From an uncultured Eubacterium sp. (GTDB lineage: Bacteria > Bacillota > Clostridia > Lachnospirales > Lachnospiraceae): 64,000 bases of DNA. The stretch lies in the NCBI GenBank assembly GCA_910580075.1, contig CAJTVR010000002.1:50765-114764 (forward strand). The letters are read 5' to 3'. The translations under genes were made by a program, and so were the position numbers. The notes below the pieces were generated by a model. The model was given only the letters and a program-made list of their open reading frames with translations. It ran no database searches and was not told the DNA's origin. Positions 33,310 through 42,324 of this stretch are shown one piece after another (position 1 is the stretch's first letter; each line of letters begins with the position of its first letter).

Positions 33310-34368
33310 ATGACCTCCCTCATAGATGTTGTAAAAAAACACCATGCTGTACTGACAATCCTTATCATGTCTGCAGCGACATTATGTTCTTTTCTTTTTT
33401 TCTTTCTTGTACCTTCCGGATCTGCAAATATTACATTATTTTATGTGTTTGCGCTTATTATAATCGCACGCTATACAAAAGGATACCGTTACGGCATTGC
33501 AGCTGCGCTGTTTTGCGTTGTATTTATTAATTACTTTTTTACTTATCCGCATTTTAAATTAAATTTTACGCTGGCCGGATATCCGGTTACTTTTATTGTT
33601 ATGCTTGCGATTACGCTAATCACAAGTACCCTGACATCTCATATGAAGCGCCAGGCGGAGGCTCTGGCTGCAGCGGAAAAGGAAAAAATGCGGGCAAATC
33701 TGCTTCGTGCCGTTTCCCATGACCTGCGCACTCCGCTAACAGGCATTATCGGCTCTGTCGCTACGCTGCGCGAAGACAGCCTCATACAGACTGACCTGCA
33801 GCTGCACGAAACCGTAAACCATATTTACGATGATGCAGCCTGGCTCTTAAATATGGTTGAAAACCTTCTTTCTGTTACCCGAATCCAGGACACGGATACA
33901 CATGTCAAAAAGTCAATGGAAGTGGTGGAAGAAGTTGTATCTGAATCCATTGCCCGGCTCAAAAAAAGGCTTCCGCAGGCCCGGATTGAAGCAGCCCTTC
34001 CGCAGGATTTCATTATGATTCCAATGGATGCAATTTTAATCGAACAGGTGCTGATTAATCTTATGGAAAATGCGCTGGTACATTCCAAAAGCACACAGCC
34101 TGTCCGCCTGCAGGTAACCGCAGACCTGTCTTGTGTACTGTTTGAAGTGATTGATTACGGTGTGGGAATTCCCAAAGATTTGCTGGATACGATTTTTGAC
34201 GGTGTTCCTTCCTGTGAATCCAAGTCCGCAGACAGCAGAAAAGGCATGGGCATCGGCCTGTCTATCTGCAAAACAATTGTTCTGGCGCATCATGGAACTA
34301 TTACGGCAAAAAATCATACGGACGGCGCTGTATTTTCCTTTACACTGCCTTCCGCTGAATGCAGCTGA
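33310..34368 (+). CDS. KdpD-like sensor histidine kinase lacking the N-terminal KdpD/USP domains
   Basis: 352 residues. Residues about 12-110 form four helices of the DUF4118 type (LPS..IT.FYVFALIIIARYTKGYRYGI, FINYFFTYPHFKLNFT), the membrane domain of KdpD. Then come a coiled linker, the H-box RAVSHDLRTPLTGIIGSVA, the N-box QVLINLMENALVHS, and ATP motifs DYGVGIP and GMGIGLSICK. The large cytoplasmic N-terminal half of classical KdpD (about 400 residues) is absent. GGAGAA precedes the ATG, so this short form looks intended. In the Kdp system it would sense potassium or osmotic stress; with no kdpABC here the regulon is open. Confidence 0.9.
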   Translation: MTSLIDVVKKHHAVLTILIMSAATLCSFLFFFLVPSGSANITLFYVFALIIIARYTKGYRYGIAAALFCVVFINYFFTYPHFKLNFTLAGYPVTFIVMLAITLITSTLTSHMKRQAEALAAAEKEKMRANLLRAVSHDLRTPLTGIIGSVATLREDSLIQTDLQLHETVNHIYDDAAWLLNMVENLLSVTRIQDTDTHVKKSMEVVEEVVSESIARLKKRLPQARIEAALPQDFIMIPMDAILIEQVLINLMENALVHSKSTQPVRLQVTADLSCVLFEVIDYGVGIPKDLLDTIFDGVPSCESKSADSRKGMGIGLSICKTIVLAHHGTITAKNHTDGAVFSFTLPSAECS

Positions 34369-34423
34369 AAGATTCGCCCAGATTTATGAAACACATCCTA
34401 AATATACTGAAAGGAACTTTTTT

Positions 34424-35155
34424 ATGAAAAATCAGTTTTCTGTTTTGATTATTGAAGATGAAAAAAATATATGTGACTTTATGACAAAATTTCTGACTTC
34501 CCACGGTTACCGTGTAACCGCCGCTTCCTGTGGCAGAGACGGACTGTCTGTGATTTCTTCCTGCTGCCCGGATATCATACTGCTGGACTTAGGGCTCCCG
34601 GATATGGACGGTATGGAAATCATTCAAAAGGTGCGCACATGGTCAGCCAGCCCGATTATTGTCATATCTGCACGTACCATGGAGCAGGATAAAGTCCATG
34701 CACTGGATGCCGGAGCCGACGATTATATTACAAAACCTTTTGGCACATCCGAACTGCTTGCCCGCATCCGCACCTCTCTGCGCCACAGCAATCAGTTAAA
34801 TTCCGGCGGAGATTTATACAACAAACCTTATCAGGCGCTGGATCTGACAATTGATTTTGAAAAACATCTCGTGCTGCTGGCCGGCAGACAGCTGCATCTG
34901 ACGCCTGTAGAATACCGGATTGTAACTTTTCTGGCACAAAATTCCGGCAAAGTGCTGACCTACAGCGCCATTATGCAGAATGTCTGGGGACCTTATATCG
35001 ACAGCAGCAATAAAATTCTCCGCGTTAATATGGCAAATATACGCAGAAAACTTGAAAAAAATCCGGCTGAACCACAGTATATTTTTACAGAAATAGGCGT
35101 TGGATACCGGATGATTGAAAACGGAATTACATTTCAAAACCTGCCCCAGGATTGA
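34424..35155 (+). CDS. KdpE-like OmpR-family response regulator
   Basis: 243 residues from the ATG at 34424 (AAAGGAAC precedes it). Receiver domain with IIEDEKN, phospho-acceptor in IILLDLGLPDMDG, SARTMEQDK and TKPFGTSELLAR; winged helix with HLTPVEYRIVTFLAQNSGKVL and VNMANIRRKLEKNP. The receiver and wing sequence pattern follows KdpE. The frame extends into the kinase gene, but that start is not credible. Fifty-five bases after the kinase; likely one operon. Candidate binding boxes are the GCTAA repeats at 32603-32650. Confidence 0.92.
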   Translation: MKNQFSVLIIEDEKNICDFMTKFLTSHGYRVTAASCGRDGLSVISSCCPDIILLDLGLPDMDGMEIIQKVRTWSASPIIVISARTMEQDKVHALDAGADDYITKPFGTSELLARIRTSLRHSNQLNSGGDLYNKPYQALDLTIDFEKHLVLLAGRQLHLTPVEYRIVTFLAQNSGKVLTYSAIMQNVWGPYIDSSNKILRVNMANIRRKLEKNPAEPQYIFTEIGVGYRMIENGITFQNLPQD

Positions 35156-35181
35156 AAACAGAACCACATTTCTTATCCTGT

Positions 35182-35640
35182 TTACAGACTGAAATGGCTC
35201 TGATCCTTGGACTGGACATACAAATCTATCGTACAGTCTGCCAGATGCTCATAATTTACATCCAGTGCATACGCCACCTGCGCATGGATTTCTTCTTCTG
35301 ATTCTTCGATCGAAATACTATGGGCGTCAATTCCCATCATCATGCTGCCGAACGGAGTGCTGTAGCAGGTCATATTCTTTCTGTCCTTCTCAAATATCAT
35401 ATGCACATTGGAAGAGCCTCTGCGTGTAATTTCCAAAGAATCCTTCTGCAGTTTTAACACATTTTTTGTTACATTTTCAAATCCTTCCACAACTTCGTCA
35501 TAAAGTATATAATGCTTTCCGTTTTTGTAGTAATATTCTCCCGGCGCTATGATTTCTACCGGTTCGGAATCATTGATATCATCGCTGTCTGCGGAAAACT
35601 GAAGGCCGCTGATTTTTAAAAGTATGTCCTTTGTCATCAT
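35182..35640 (-). CDS. DUF1934 (YwiB-like) beta-barrel protein
   Basis: 152 residues, no signal. The composition and alternate strands (EPVEIIAPGEYYYKNGKHYILYDE, GSSNVHMIFEKDRKNMTCYSTPFGSMMMGIDAH, IHAQVAYALDVNYEHLADCTIDL) match the DUF1934/YwiB family, a lipocalin-like barrel of unknown role found across Firmicutes. AAAAGGAG precedes two adjacent possible ATGs; either is workable. It ends 26 bases from the convergent KdpE-like gene. Confidence 0.85.
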   Translation of the reverse strand: MMTKDILLKISGLQFSADSDDINDSEPVEIIAPGEYYYKNGKHYILYDEVVEGFENVTKNVLKLQKDSLEITRRGSSNVHMIFEKDRKNMTCYSTPFGSMMMGIDAHSISIEESEEEIHAQVAYALDVNYEHLADCTIDLYVQSKDQSHFSL

Positions 35641-35767
35641 TTAACTCCTTTTTGGCTTGGAAATACTGGCGCGTGTTTCATATAAATGTCAGTTTTATGG
35701 AATACCGGCTGTGTATTCCGGATATATTTTAACTTTTTTTATGCGGATTTGCAAGATTCGATTGCAT

Positions 35768-36691
35768 CTATATTTTCACCACAAATCTGCGGGCCCTTCT
35801 GTAATTCGGTCTGCCTTCCACGCCGCTCAGACTGAAACTGACTCCAAAATAACTGTGGTTTTTGTCGATCAGCTGCCAGGAAGGATCGTATACTTTTCCG
35901 CCTGCTTCTGCCCAGCCATGTCCTCCGCTGGATACCGCATAACAGTTTTTGTACCCGGCTGCATTGGCCAGAAATGCAAAAGCTGCTCCATAAGCATAAC
36001 AGCTGCCATGTTTCTCCCAAAACATCGCCCGGGCATAATCCTGTTCCCAGTGTCTGGTATGCAAAAATTCAGGAGAGCCGCGGTACTGGTAATGTTTCAG
36101 CAGATAGTCAAAACTCTTTCTTAGTTTTTCCTGTTTTGTCATGGCAGGCTTCGATGCCTTTTCAACAATCTGATTCGCCATTGCCAGTATTTCCAGCTTC
36201 GCTCTGCTTTCGTCTGTCAGTTTTGCCTTTCCGTCTGATGCCAGCGTGATGTCATTAATTTTATCAGATACAATCATAAAACCTTTGCCTGCATTTGCTG
36301 TTTTGAAAAAATAATATTGATCTTCGTATTTCTGCCAGCCTGTATGCTGGACTCCTTTAGAATCAAAATAATACTTTTTGCCATTGATGGTTTTGATTCC
36401 TTTCACCTTCCTGCCGCCTTCATAGTACAGATATTTCTGATTTCTGCATATCCATCCCTCCTGTGCAGATTTGGTGCTGTATGCCTGTGCATCTTCAGGC
36501 TCTTTCGCATTTCCAGGCTCTTTGATATCTTCGGATGCTTTTACATCTTCCATTTTGCCAGACAGCTGTTCCTGCTGTGCCCAGGTCTTCACACTGCAGC
36601 ATCCCATACAAATCAGCACAGCTGCCGTCAGCAGAATACCACGCACGGTTCCTGCTGATATTCTGATCTTCATAAATAAAAACCTTTTCAA
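35768..36691 (-). CDS. Secreted transglutaminase-like protein with cell-wall-binding repeats
   Basis: 307 residues; the frame opens with a TTG at 36691 (AGGGGG eight bases before), and an ATG six codons later has its own AAAGG, so either is possible. A signal peptide is followed by a low-complexity linker, two aromatic-rich cell-wall-binding repeats (KVKGIKTINGKKYYFDSKG.., HTGWQKYEDQYYFFK; about residues 78-130), and a transglutaminase-like core with Cys in GSCYAYGAAFAFLANAAGY, His in SGGHGWAEAGG and Asp in VYDPSWQ. Expected outside, bound to the wall. It is the last gene of the long minus-strand surface cluster. Confidence 0.87.
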   Translation of the reverse strand: MKRFLFMKIRISAGTVRGILLTAAVLICMGCCSVKTWAQQEQLSGKMEDVKASEDIKEPGNAKEPEDAQAYSTKSAQEGWICRNQKYLYYEGGRKVKGIKTINGKKYYFDSKGVQHTGWQKYEDQYYFFKTANAGKGFMIVSDKINDITLASDGKAKLTDESRAKLEILAMANQIVEKASKPAMTKQEKLRKSFDYLLKHYQYRGSPEFLHTRHWEQDYARAMFWEKHGSCYAYGAAFAFLANAAGYKNCYAVSSGGHGWAEAGGKVYDPSWQLIDKNHSYFGVSFSLSGVEGRPNYRRARRFVVKI

Positions 36692-36751
36692 ACTGAAACC
36701 CCCTCTTTCATTGCATAAGGTCCGTCAGCGGGCTTTCTGCTGAATTCCTGC

Positions 36752-36945
36752 CAGTTTCTGCCAGCTGAATTCTGCTTCATCAGCAGATGCTTTTTGCTGT
36801 TGCCGCCTTCAGCACTTCCGACCTCCCTCTCAGCTTCTGCCAGATGAATCCTGCTTCACCAGCAGATGCTTTTCTCTGTTGCCGCCTTCAGCGCTTCCGC
36901 TTTCCCTCTCAGTTTCTGCCAGATGAACCCTGCAAAATAACCGGA
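36752..36945. repeat. Tandem repeat, about 79 bp, two and a half copies
   Basis: Units start at 36752, 36831 and (partial) 36910, each CAG(T/C)TTCTGCCAG(C/A)TGAA, then CAGCAGATGCTTTT and TTGCCGCCTTCAGC. It lies between the two transglutaminase-like genes; 36692-36996 holds nothing else. Confidence 0.88.
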
Positions 36946-36996
36946 TTTTCTATAGATGCCTTAAGCATCTTTCACTCTCACAGATTTTCACTGCTG

Positions 36997-38877
36997 CTAA
37001 ATCAGCCTCTTTAACACCGGACGCATTCCGTAGCCGTCATAAGACCTGTTATAATATTCACTGAATCCGCGTGCTTCTGCAAACAGCGGATCATATACCC
37101 GTCCATTCAATTCTACCCATGCGTGCGACGTATCACAGGCTACATACACCTGCGGATAGCCGCATTCGTGAAATAGAAATGCTGCCGCCGATGCTTCTGA
37201 TACGCAGCATCCCTGATGATTGTCAAAAATATCATTTGCAAATGTAACTTCCCATCCAGCCTGTCTGTAAATTGGCTGCAGCCTCCGGTAGCGTTTGTAT
37301 GGAAACTGGAAAATCCAGCGGAAGCATTTTTCGATTTTCTGGCTTCTGCTGTCAGATGCATTTGTTACCTGGTCTACAATCGCGCGTGCTTTCATCATAG
37401 TCTGGATTTTCTTTACATTTGCGTCTGTCTTTTGCGCCGTTCCGCTGCCTGTAATTTTAATACCGTCAATTCTGGCTGAAGAAGCCATGACTCCTGTCTC
37501 TCTGTCAAAATAATAATATTCACTGCCGATTTTTTTCCAGCCGCACACAGCTTTACCGTTTTGATCTATGTAATAAGTCTTTTCAAACTCTCTTAGAAAC
37601 TGCTCTGCCAGCTTCCTGCTCATAGACCGGAACGGTTTTTTAGATACCGCAAAAATTCCGCCTTTGGAAACTGATATTTTCAGATTCCCTTCTTTGGATA
37701 CGACTGGCGGATGATAAAACAACGGCTCAAAATTCCGTTTATTTTTATCATAGCGGTATACATATACTTCTGTGCCGCTTTCCCAGCCTTCTGCCGGAAA
37801 AATTACATCCATATCCAGTTTAGCGCCGCTTCCAAAAGAAAATTTCAAAACTTTTACGCGGCCTGCTGAAATACTATTTTTCTGCAGCGCTTTTTTCATA
37901 TCAGTCCGAAATGACTTTAGCAGACTGTCCGTACTGTCTTTTAAATCAGCCAGTTCCAGGCTGCTGCCTGACTGTCTGATACGGCTTGTTTTTACATCTA
38001 ATTCCAGTTTACCGGACACTTTTTTAATACGGTCCGCACTGGCTTTCATATGATAAGACCTGCCTGAGGCATCTTTGATCGTTATTTTAAGATTTTTCCC
38101 GCTGTCTGCCAATGCGCTTACTGCATCTTCTTCCAGCACAGCTCCTGGAAGTGCATCCGTACTGCTGCCTTCGTCTGTGACTGCTGCCAGAATCGTGACA
38201 GAATCAGCCTTTTTATCTGACACTGCTTTCTTAAGAAGATCTCCCCGAACCTGCAGGCTGACATGTTCTGCTGCGCCCGCTAATACACCGTTTATCCTGA
38301 ATGCAGCTGTTACGGCCGTTCCAGATTTTTTGACTGTGCTTTTAGCCGGGATAATCAGTATATTCTTTAAATTCGTGCAGTCTGTAAAAGTATGTTTTCC
38401 AATATCAGAAACACTGTCTGGTATTTCTATTTTCTGCAGTCCGCTGCAGTCTGCAAATGCTGTTTCTCTGATGCCCTTTACGGTATAACTTTTATCCGCA
38501 CCATAAATTTTTTCTGGAATAACAATACTTCCTGGCATTTGTTTTTCATAGCCGTTTATGTAACATGTACTATTATCATACAGCTCATAGATCACGCCCT
38601 GGCTATCCGTAAAAACAGGCTGCATACCGTTTTCAGCGGTTTCGTCTGGCTGTTTCGTCCAGCCGTCTGTGTCTGCGGTGTCCGGCATTTCATATTCCTG
38701 CGCATATTCCGGCTGACCTGCCTGAATACCTGTGTCTGCGGCGTCTGCCAGCGTAGATTTTTCCTCCGCCTGTGATAATATCTGCGTGTGTAACAGGAAA
38801 AGAATAGCAAATCCTATTACGGCACTCGTTTTCATAACAGTATAAAAGCCTCTGCCGCATGTTAAAAAATTTTTCAT
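36997..38877 (-). CDS. Secreted LRR and transglutaminase-like surface protein
   Basis: 626 residues from MKNFLTCGRGFYTVMK (38877), with GAGGAGG before it; a longer frame runs back past a terminator and is rejected. After the signal come one or two BspA-type leucine-rich repeats (AFADCSGLQKIEIPDSVSDIG), a beta-rich region of about 230 residues, a cell-wall-binding repeat (TYYIDQNGKAVCGWKKIGSEYYYFD) and a C-terminal transglutaminase-like core: Cys in CCVSEASAAAFLFHECGY, His in TSHAWVELNG, Asp in VYDPLFAE. Related in its C-terminal half to the next gene on the strand. Confidence 0.87.
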   Translation of the reverse strand: MKNFLTCGRGFYTVMKTSAVIGFAILFLLHTQILSQAEEKSTLADAADTGIQAGQPEYAQEYEMPDTADTDGWTKQPDETAENGMQPVFTDSQGVIYELYDNSTCYINGYEKQMPGSIVIPEKIYGADKSYTVKGIRETAFADCSGLQKIEIPDSVSDIGKHTFTDCTNLKNILIIPAKSTVKKSGTAVTAAFRINGVLAGAAEHVSLQVRGDLLKKAVSDKKADSVTILAAVTDEGSSTDALPGAVLEEDAVSALADSGKNLKITIKDASGRSYHMKASADRIKKVSGKLELDVKTSRIRQSGSSLELADLKDSTDSLLKSFRTDMKKALQKNSISAGRVKVLKFSFGSGAKLDMDVIFPAEGWESGTEVYVYRYDKNKRNFEPLFYHPPVVSKEGNLKISVSKGGIFAVSKKPFRSMSRKLAEQFLREFEKTYYIDQNGKAVCGWKKIGSEYYYFDRETGVMASSARIDGIKITGSGTAQKTDANVKKIQTMMKARAIVDQVTNASDSRSQKIEKCFRWIFQFPYKRYRRLQPIYRQAGWEVTFANDIFDNHQGCCVSEASAAAFLFHECGYPQVYVACDTSHAWVELNGRVYDPLFAEARGFSEYYNRSYDGYGMRPVLKRLI

Positions 38878-38997
38878 AACTGCATAATTCCTCCTCACTC
38901 CTTCAGATGATTTTGTCTTTTTTATTATACTAAAAAGGAAAACGGCTATCAATGCTTTCTTTTCTAAATATATCCGCAAGGTATATGTTACCCGGAC

Positions 38998-39052
38998 AAA
39001 AGAAGAGGCTGACTCACTAAGCAAAATATTTAGTGAGACAGCCCCTTCTTTT
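38998..39052. terminator. Long hairpin, terminator or mobile-element remnant
   Basis: AAAAGAAGAGGCTGACTCACTAA pairs nearly fully with TTAGTGAGACAGCCCCTTCTTTT around an 8-base loop. Each arm ends in an A/T run, so it could stop transcription both ways. On the minus strand it ends the sortase gene 47 bases after its stop. The GAGGCTG core is shared with the repeat at 26374. Confidence 0.65.
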
Positions 39053-39098
39053 GCAGTATATGTATTAATCCTGTATTGTCCGTCAAATGCCAGACTCT

Positions 39099-40712
39099 TT
39101 ATCTGCATTTACGTGCTACGACTACCAGCCTTCCATTTTCCTGCGAATACTCACAGGTAGACAGCATCAGTATCTGGTCTCCATATTCCATAAAACAGCC
39201 TGAATCAAATAACTGGTTTTCTTTTACAAAATCCAGGCATTTCTGAAATTCCTCCCGGCTGTTATAACTGAAAAACTGATAATACCGGAATCCCTGTTCA
39301 TTTTCATTTAATATCCTTGTCTTAAACACTGCCACGGCTTCGTATCTGCCGGTTTCATACACTGTGTCAAAACGGATTTCTCTGTGTGCCTGAAAAAAAG
39401 CAGCATCCTCATACAGATCCAGCGAGCCAAACATATGTCCGTTTTTCATGTTATGCCCGTAAACAATCGTATTATCGTCCAGCGGCCAGCAGCTGTTCAG
39501 AGGGTCTGCAAACAGTGCCCCTTCCACAGAATCTGAGCCTGTAAAATCATGGTCAAGATAATACTCCTTTTCTTTAAAAGGCTGCATAACCGGCTGATCT
39601 ATCTGTGTGCCCGGAATCTGCAGCCAGCCGAACAGCCCTGGATATTCCTGTGCTATATGCTGATACTGTTTTAAGATCTTCGGGCGTTTTGTGTGTCCTG
39701 AACTGCCTGCAGCCTGGTCTGGCGTTTTGGAATCCTCCTTCTGCTTTTCGCCAGGCGTTTTTTTCAAAGACAAGTCTTGAAGCTGTGTATTCTGATGTCC
39801 TGGCACAGATTTGTCTGCTCTGTCTGTTTCGTATGCCTGCGGATTGTATTCCAAAGCATCCTGCAAATCTGCATTCATGGAGATATCTTCTTTCTGGGAA
39901 GCGGATACTTTCATCTGGTGTGCATTCCAGGTATTCTGGTTTCTGGCAATCTGCCCATACAGCCATGCTGTCATAAAACAAACTGACAGACTGGCAAATA
40001 TAAAAACAACAGAATTGTGCATACGGTCTGCAGACGGACCATGGAGTTTTGGATGCATAAATACCGCGGAATTATGCATATGTTTCGAAAACAGACCGTG
40101 CTGTTTTAGATACATAAATACCGCGGAATTATTATGCATCCGCTTCGAAGACACACCGCAGCATTTATGATGAGAATCCTGCATCACCCATGCCGCAAGC
40201 CTTTCCAGTTCGTCTTTATCATCTTTACCGTCTGTACCTGTTCCAGCAGCGCAGGGCTTTTCAGACTCATACGGACAGCTGTTTTTCAAATGAACCGCGC
40301 CTGAACAATTCTCTTCTGACAGACCCAGTTTTTCTTTCAGCGTGAGAACAAACATCAGACCGATTTTCGTTTTAAAATAGTTCTCCTGATGTTCTTCCAG
40401 CTTTGGCAGAACACAGATCCATTTCTCTTTTCCAAGATGCCCGTATCTGCTTATCAGCTGGATCAGCTGTCCGGTATCACTGAAAAGCTCCGGCCAGTTT
40501 TTTACACCGTGTCCGCCATCTGCTGTATCCGCTATCTGCTCTAAGTATACCAGAAATGCATTTCCCAGTCTGCCAGGCAGCAGCTCCTGCTGTCTGTGGC
40601 GAAGACCCCGGCAGCAGAAACGCAGCTGCCGGCTGTTCATGCGCCAGGCTTTTTCAATGATTTTTTTCATATTTAAAAGAGTATTTTGTTCTGCTGTCCA
40701 ATCCAGAGCCAT
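39099..40712 (-). CDS. Class B sortase with long N-terminal cytoplasmic extension
   Basis: 537 residues from MALDWTAEQN (40712; AAGAGGA before it). The first 250 residues are a cytoplasmic, helical and variable region ending in three 19-residue tandem repeats, the last of which runs into the membrane helix (VVFIFASLSVCFMTAWLYG). Outside is a sortase domain of about 200 residues with catalytic His in VYGHNMKNG, Cys in LSTCEYS and Arg in NGRLVVVARK, and the long insertion of SrtB types (EEFQKCLDFV). It should attach substrates to peptidoglycan. The nearby stalk protein at 46756 carries a candidate signal. A long regulatory-looking N-terminus is unusual for a sortase. Confidence 0.9.
   Translation of the reverse strand: MALDWTAEQNTLLNMKKIIEKAWRMNSRQLRFCCRGLRHRQQELLPGRLGNAFLVYLEQIADTADGGHGVKNWPELFSDTGQLIQLISRYGHLGKEKWICVLPKLEEHQENYFKTKIGLMFVLTLKEKLGLSEENCSGAVHLKNSCPYESEKPCAAGTGTDGKDDKDELERLAAWVMQDSHHKCCGVSSKRMHNNSAVFMYLKQHGLFSKHMHNSAVFMHPKLHGPSADRMHNSVVFIFASLSVCFMTAWLYGQIARNQNTWNAHQMKVSASQKEDISMNADLQDALEYNPQAYETDRADKSVPGHQNTQLQDLSLKKTPGEKQKEDSKTPDQAAGSSGHTKRPKILKQYQHIAQEYPGLFGWLQIPGTQIDQPVMQPFKEKEYYLDHDFTGSDSVEGALFADPLNSCWPLDDNTIVYGHNMKNGHMFGSLDLYEDAAFFQAHREIRFDTVYETGRYEAVAVFKTRILNENEQGFRYYQFFSYNSREEFQKCLDFVKENQLFDSGCFMEYGDQILMLSTCEYSQENGRLVVVARKCR
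40000..40172 (-). repeat. In-frame 57-bp triplication inside the sortase gene
   Basis: Units begin at 40000, 40057 and 40114; the middle two share the block ATAAATACCGCGGAATTA. Each is 57 bases (19 codons), giving protein units containing HNSAVFM..K.HG. The first unit on the plus strand (last in protein) forms the start of the membrane helix, so the repeats are duplicated copies of the pre-membrane segment. Confidence 0.9.
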
Positions 40713-40758
40713 ATTCTGTCCTCTTTCTCTGATAAGTATGTCAGAAAACAATCTTAAA

Positions 40759-42303
40759 TTACCGTTTTGATAACAGCTGGATTCCCAGCACAGCTAAATT
40801 GCCATTAAATTCTGCTTCTGTCAGCCACCGGTATCCTGTCTGGTATGTTCCTCTATTCGAAGATTTATAAGAGTCCAGAATCAGGTATCTGCCATTTTCA
40901 TACGAAACCAGTGCCATAAGATGACCCGGGACACTAATCACTGCTGTTCCTCCATTTTGCAAGTGTGACCGCGCGCTGCTTACTCTGCTGACACTGCCAG
41001 CGTATTTGAAACCATATGCAGACCCGTATGCATCCGCATATGCCTTATATAAAGATAACGCTGTTCCCTCACCATTGATCCGGTGGTTATTGCTTACTGA
41101 CCAGGCTGCCAGCTCTGAAGGCTGTATGAAATTTCCTGTCATGTGATAAACTGCGTTTACATACGCCAGTATCCCGCAGCCGGCCTGCGATAGATTTGCA
41201 TTTCTACCGCCTGGTCCTCTGCCATAAGATACATTTGCCCACCTGCTGTCAGTCTGGCTGAATACCGTTATAGGCCGCTGTGCAGGAGGATTATTCTGTG
41301 CCGGTTTTTCATAGTATCTGCCATCTACTGTTGTACTCTGCAGCCGGAATTTCTGCGCATCACTCCCGTTTCCTGTCCAGCACCGGACATTGATTCCGCC
41401 TACAGCTCTTCCGTCTTCTACGTCCAGATATAAACCATTACACTTGGAAATAAATGAACAGCGTCCATCCGATGTCTTTATGATCTTCCATTTCTGGTTA
41501 TCGCCTCCGTGACTTTCGTACTGCATGATATTCGTGCCGCTGGACTGCCCGTTTCCGGCAACATCCAGTGACCTTCCTGAATGGACTGCTGTAATTGTAT
41601 AGTAACCGTCCGGCTGCCTGCGGACCAAAAAGATCTGGTTCTTTAACCCAAGGTTGCGGTATATCTGTATATTTGCACCGTCGTCCATATAGGCACCATA
41701 TACGTCTAAGACAAAGTTAAAGTCAAGAGCGCTTTCAATCCGGTAGTATCCGTCCTCAATATTAGCATCCTGAGTACTGTTTGTACTGTATTTTCCAGAA
41801 ACCCAGCCCATTTTATATCCGCCAGATACCGGATAAATAATCTGTGTTTTATTTCCAGATGTTCCTACGATTATAACATTGTCACTGCTATAAACAGTAC
41901 CCAGTGACTGGGAAAGATTTGATCTGCGGTAAACTGTTTTGCTTACTCCTAAGCGTACTTTATTTGGAGAAAAATTAATGTTAGAAAAAAAACTGCTGCT
42001 CTGTGCATATGCAGTACGGTAACCTCTCAATACCGGATATTTCACCCTGCAATAGCCATCTGACTGCACTTGCTGAATTACGCACTTATCTGTATAGCCA
42101 TCAATATACCCAGTATATGTATATCGGCCATTACTTAGATTGTAGGTATTGACACGTCCTGTTGGAATTGTATAACAAGTAACAGGGACCCAGTTTGTCT
42201 CAGTCGCTGCCTGAACAGGTAAGAAATTCACCATAACGCATGCCATAAACAGCATAATCCCGGTTAAACTAAATAGCATCTGCCTGATTTGTTTTTTTGT
42301 CAT
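40759..42303 (-). CDS. Secreted ricin-type lectin and C39-like cysteine peptidase protein
   Basis: 514 residues, with AGGAGGAAG before the ATG. Signal peptide (cut after VQAA), an SH3-like region (about 35-175), a ricin-type beta-trefoil (about 180-325) with repeats ending in N(Q/A)IF/QKW/QKF, then a C39-like papain-fold domain (about 345-510): Cys in QAGCGILAYVNAVY, His in PGHLMALV and Asp/Asn position in LILDSYK. Expected outside, binding sugar and cutting peptide bonds; the peptidase could also be a transpeptidase-like enzyme. Encoded just before the sortase. Confidence 0.87.
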   Translation of the reverse strand: MTKKQIRQMLFSLTGIMLFMACVMVNFLPVQAATETNWVPVTCYTIPTGRVNTYNLSNGRYTYTGYIDGYTDKCVIQQVQSDGYCRVKYPVLRGYRTAYAQSSSFFSNINFSPNKVRLGVSKTVYRRSNLSQSLGTVYSSDNVIIVGTSGNKTQIIYPVSGGYKMGWVSGKYSTNSTQDANIEDGYYRIESALDFNFVLDVYGAYMDDGANIQIYRNLGLKNQIFLVRRQPDGYYTITAVHSGRSLDVAGNGQSSGTNIMQYESHGGDNQKWKIIKTSDGRCSFISKCNGLYLDVEDGRAVGGINVRCWTGNGSDAQKFRLQSTTVDGRYYEKPAQNNPPAQRPITVFSQTDSRWANVSYGRGPGGRNANLSQAGCGILAYVNAVYHMTGNFIQPSELAAWSVSNNHRINGEGTALSLYKAYADAYGSAYGFKYAGSVSRVSSARSHLQNGGTAVISVPGHLMALVSYENGRYLILDSYKSSNRGTYQTGYRWLTEAEFNGNLAVLGIQLLSKR

Positions 42304-42324
42304 AATGTCTTCCTCCTCATATTA

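Noticed and set aside
37772..38488. Plus-strand frames opposite the LRR-transglutaminase gene
   Set aside because: No start signals; they are complementary to a clear secreted protein gene.
38878..39108. 77-residue extension of the LRR-transglutaminase protein
   Set aside because: It reads through the hairpin at 38998 and into the sortase gene; the start at 38877 has a signal peptide and GAGGAGG.
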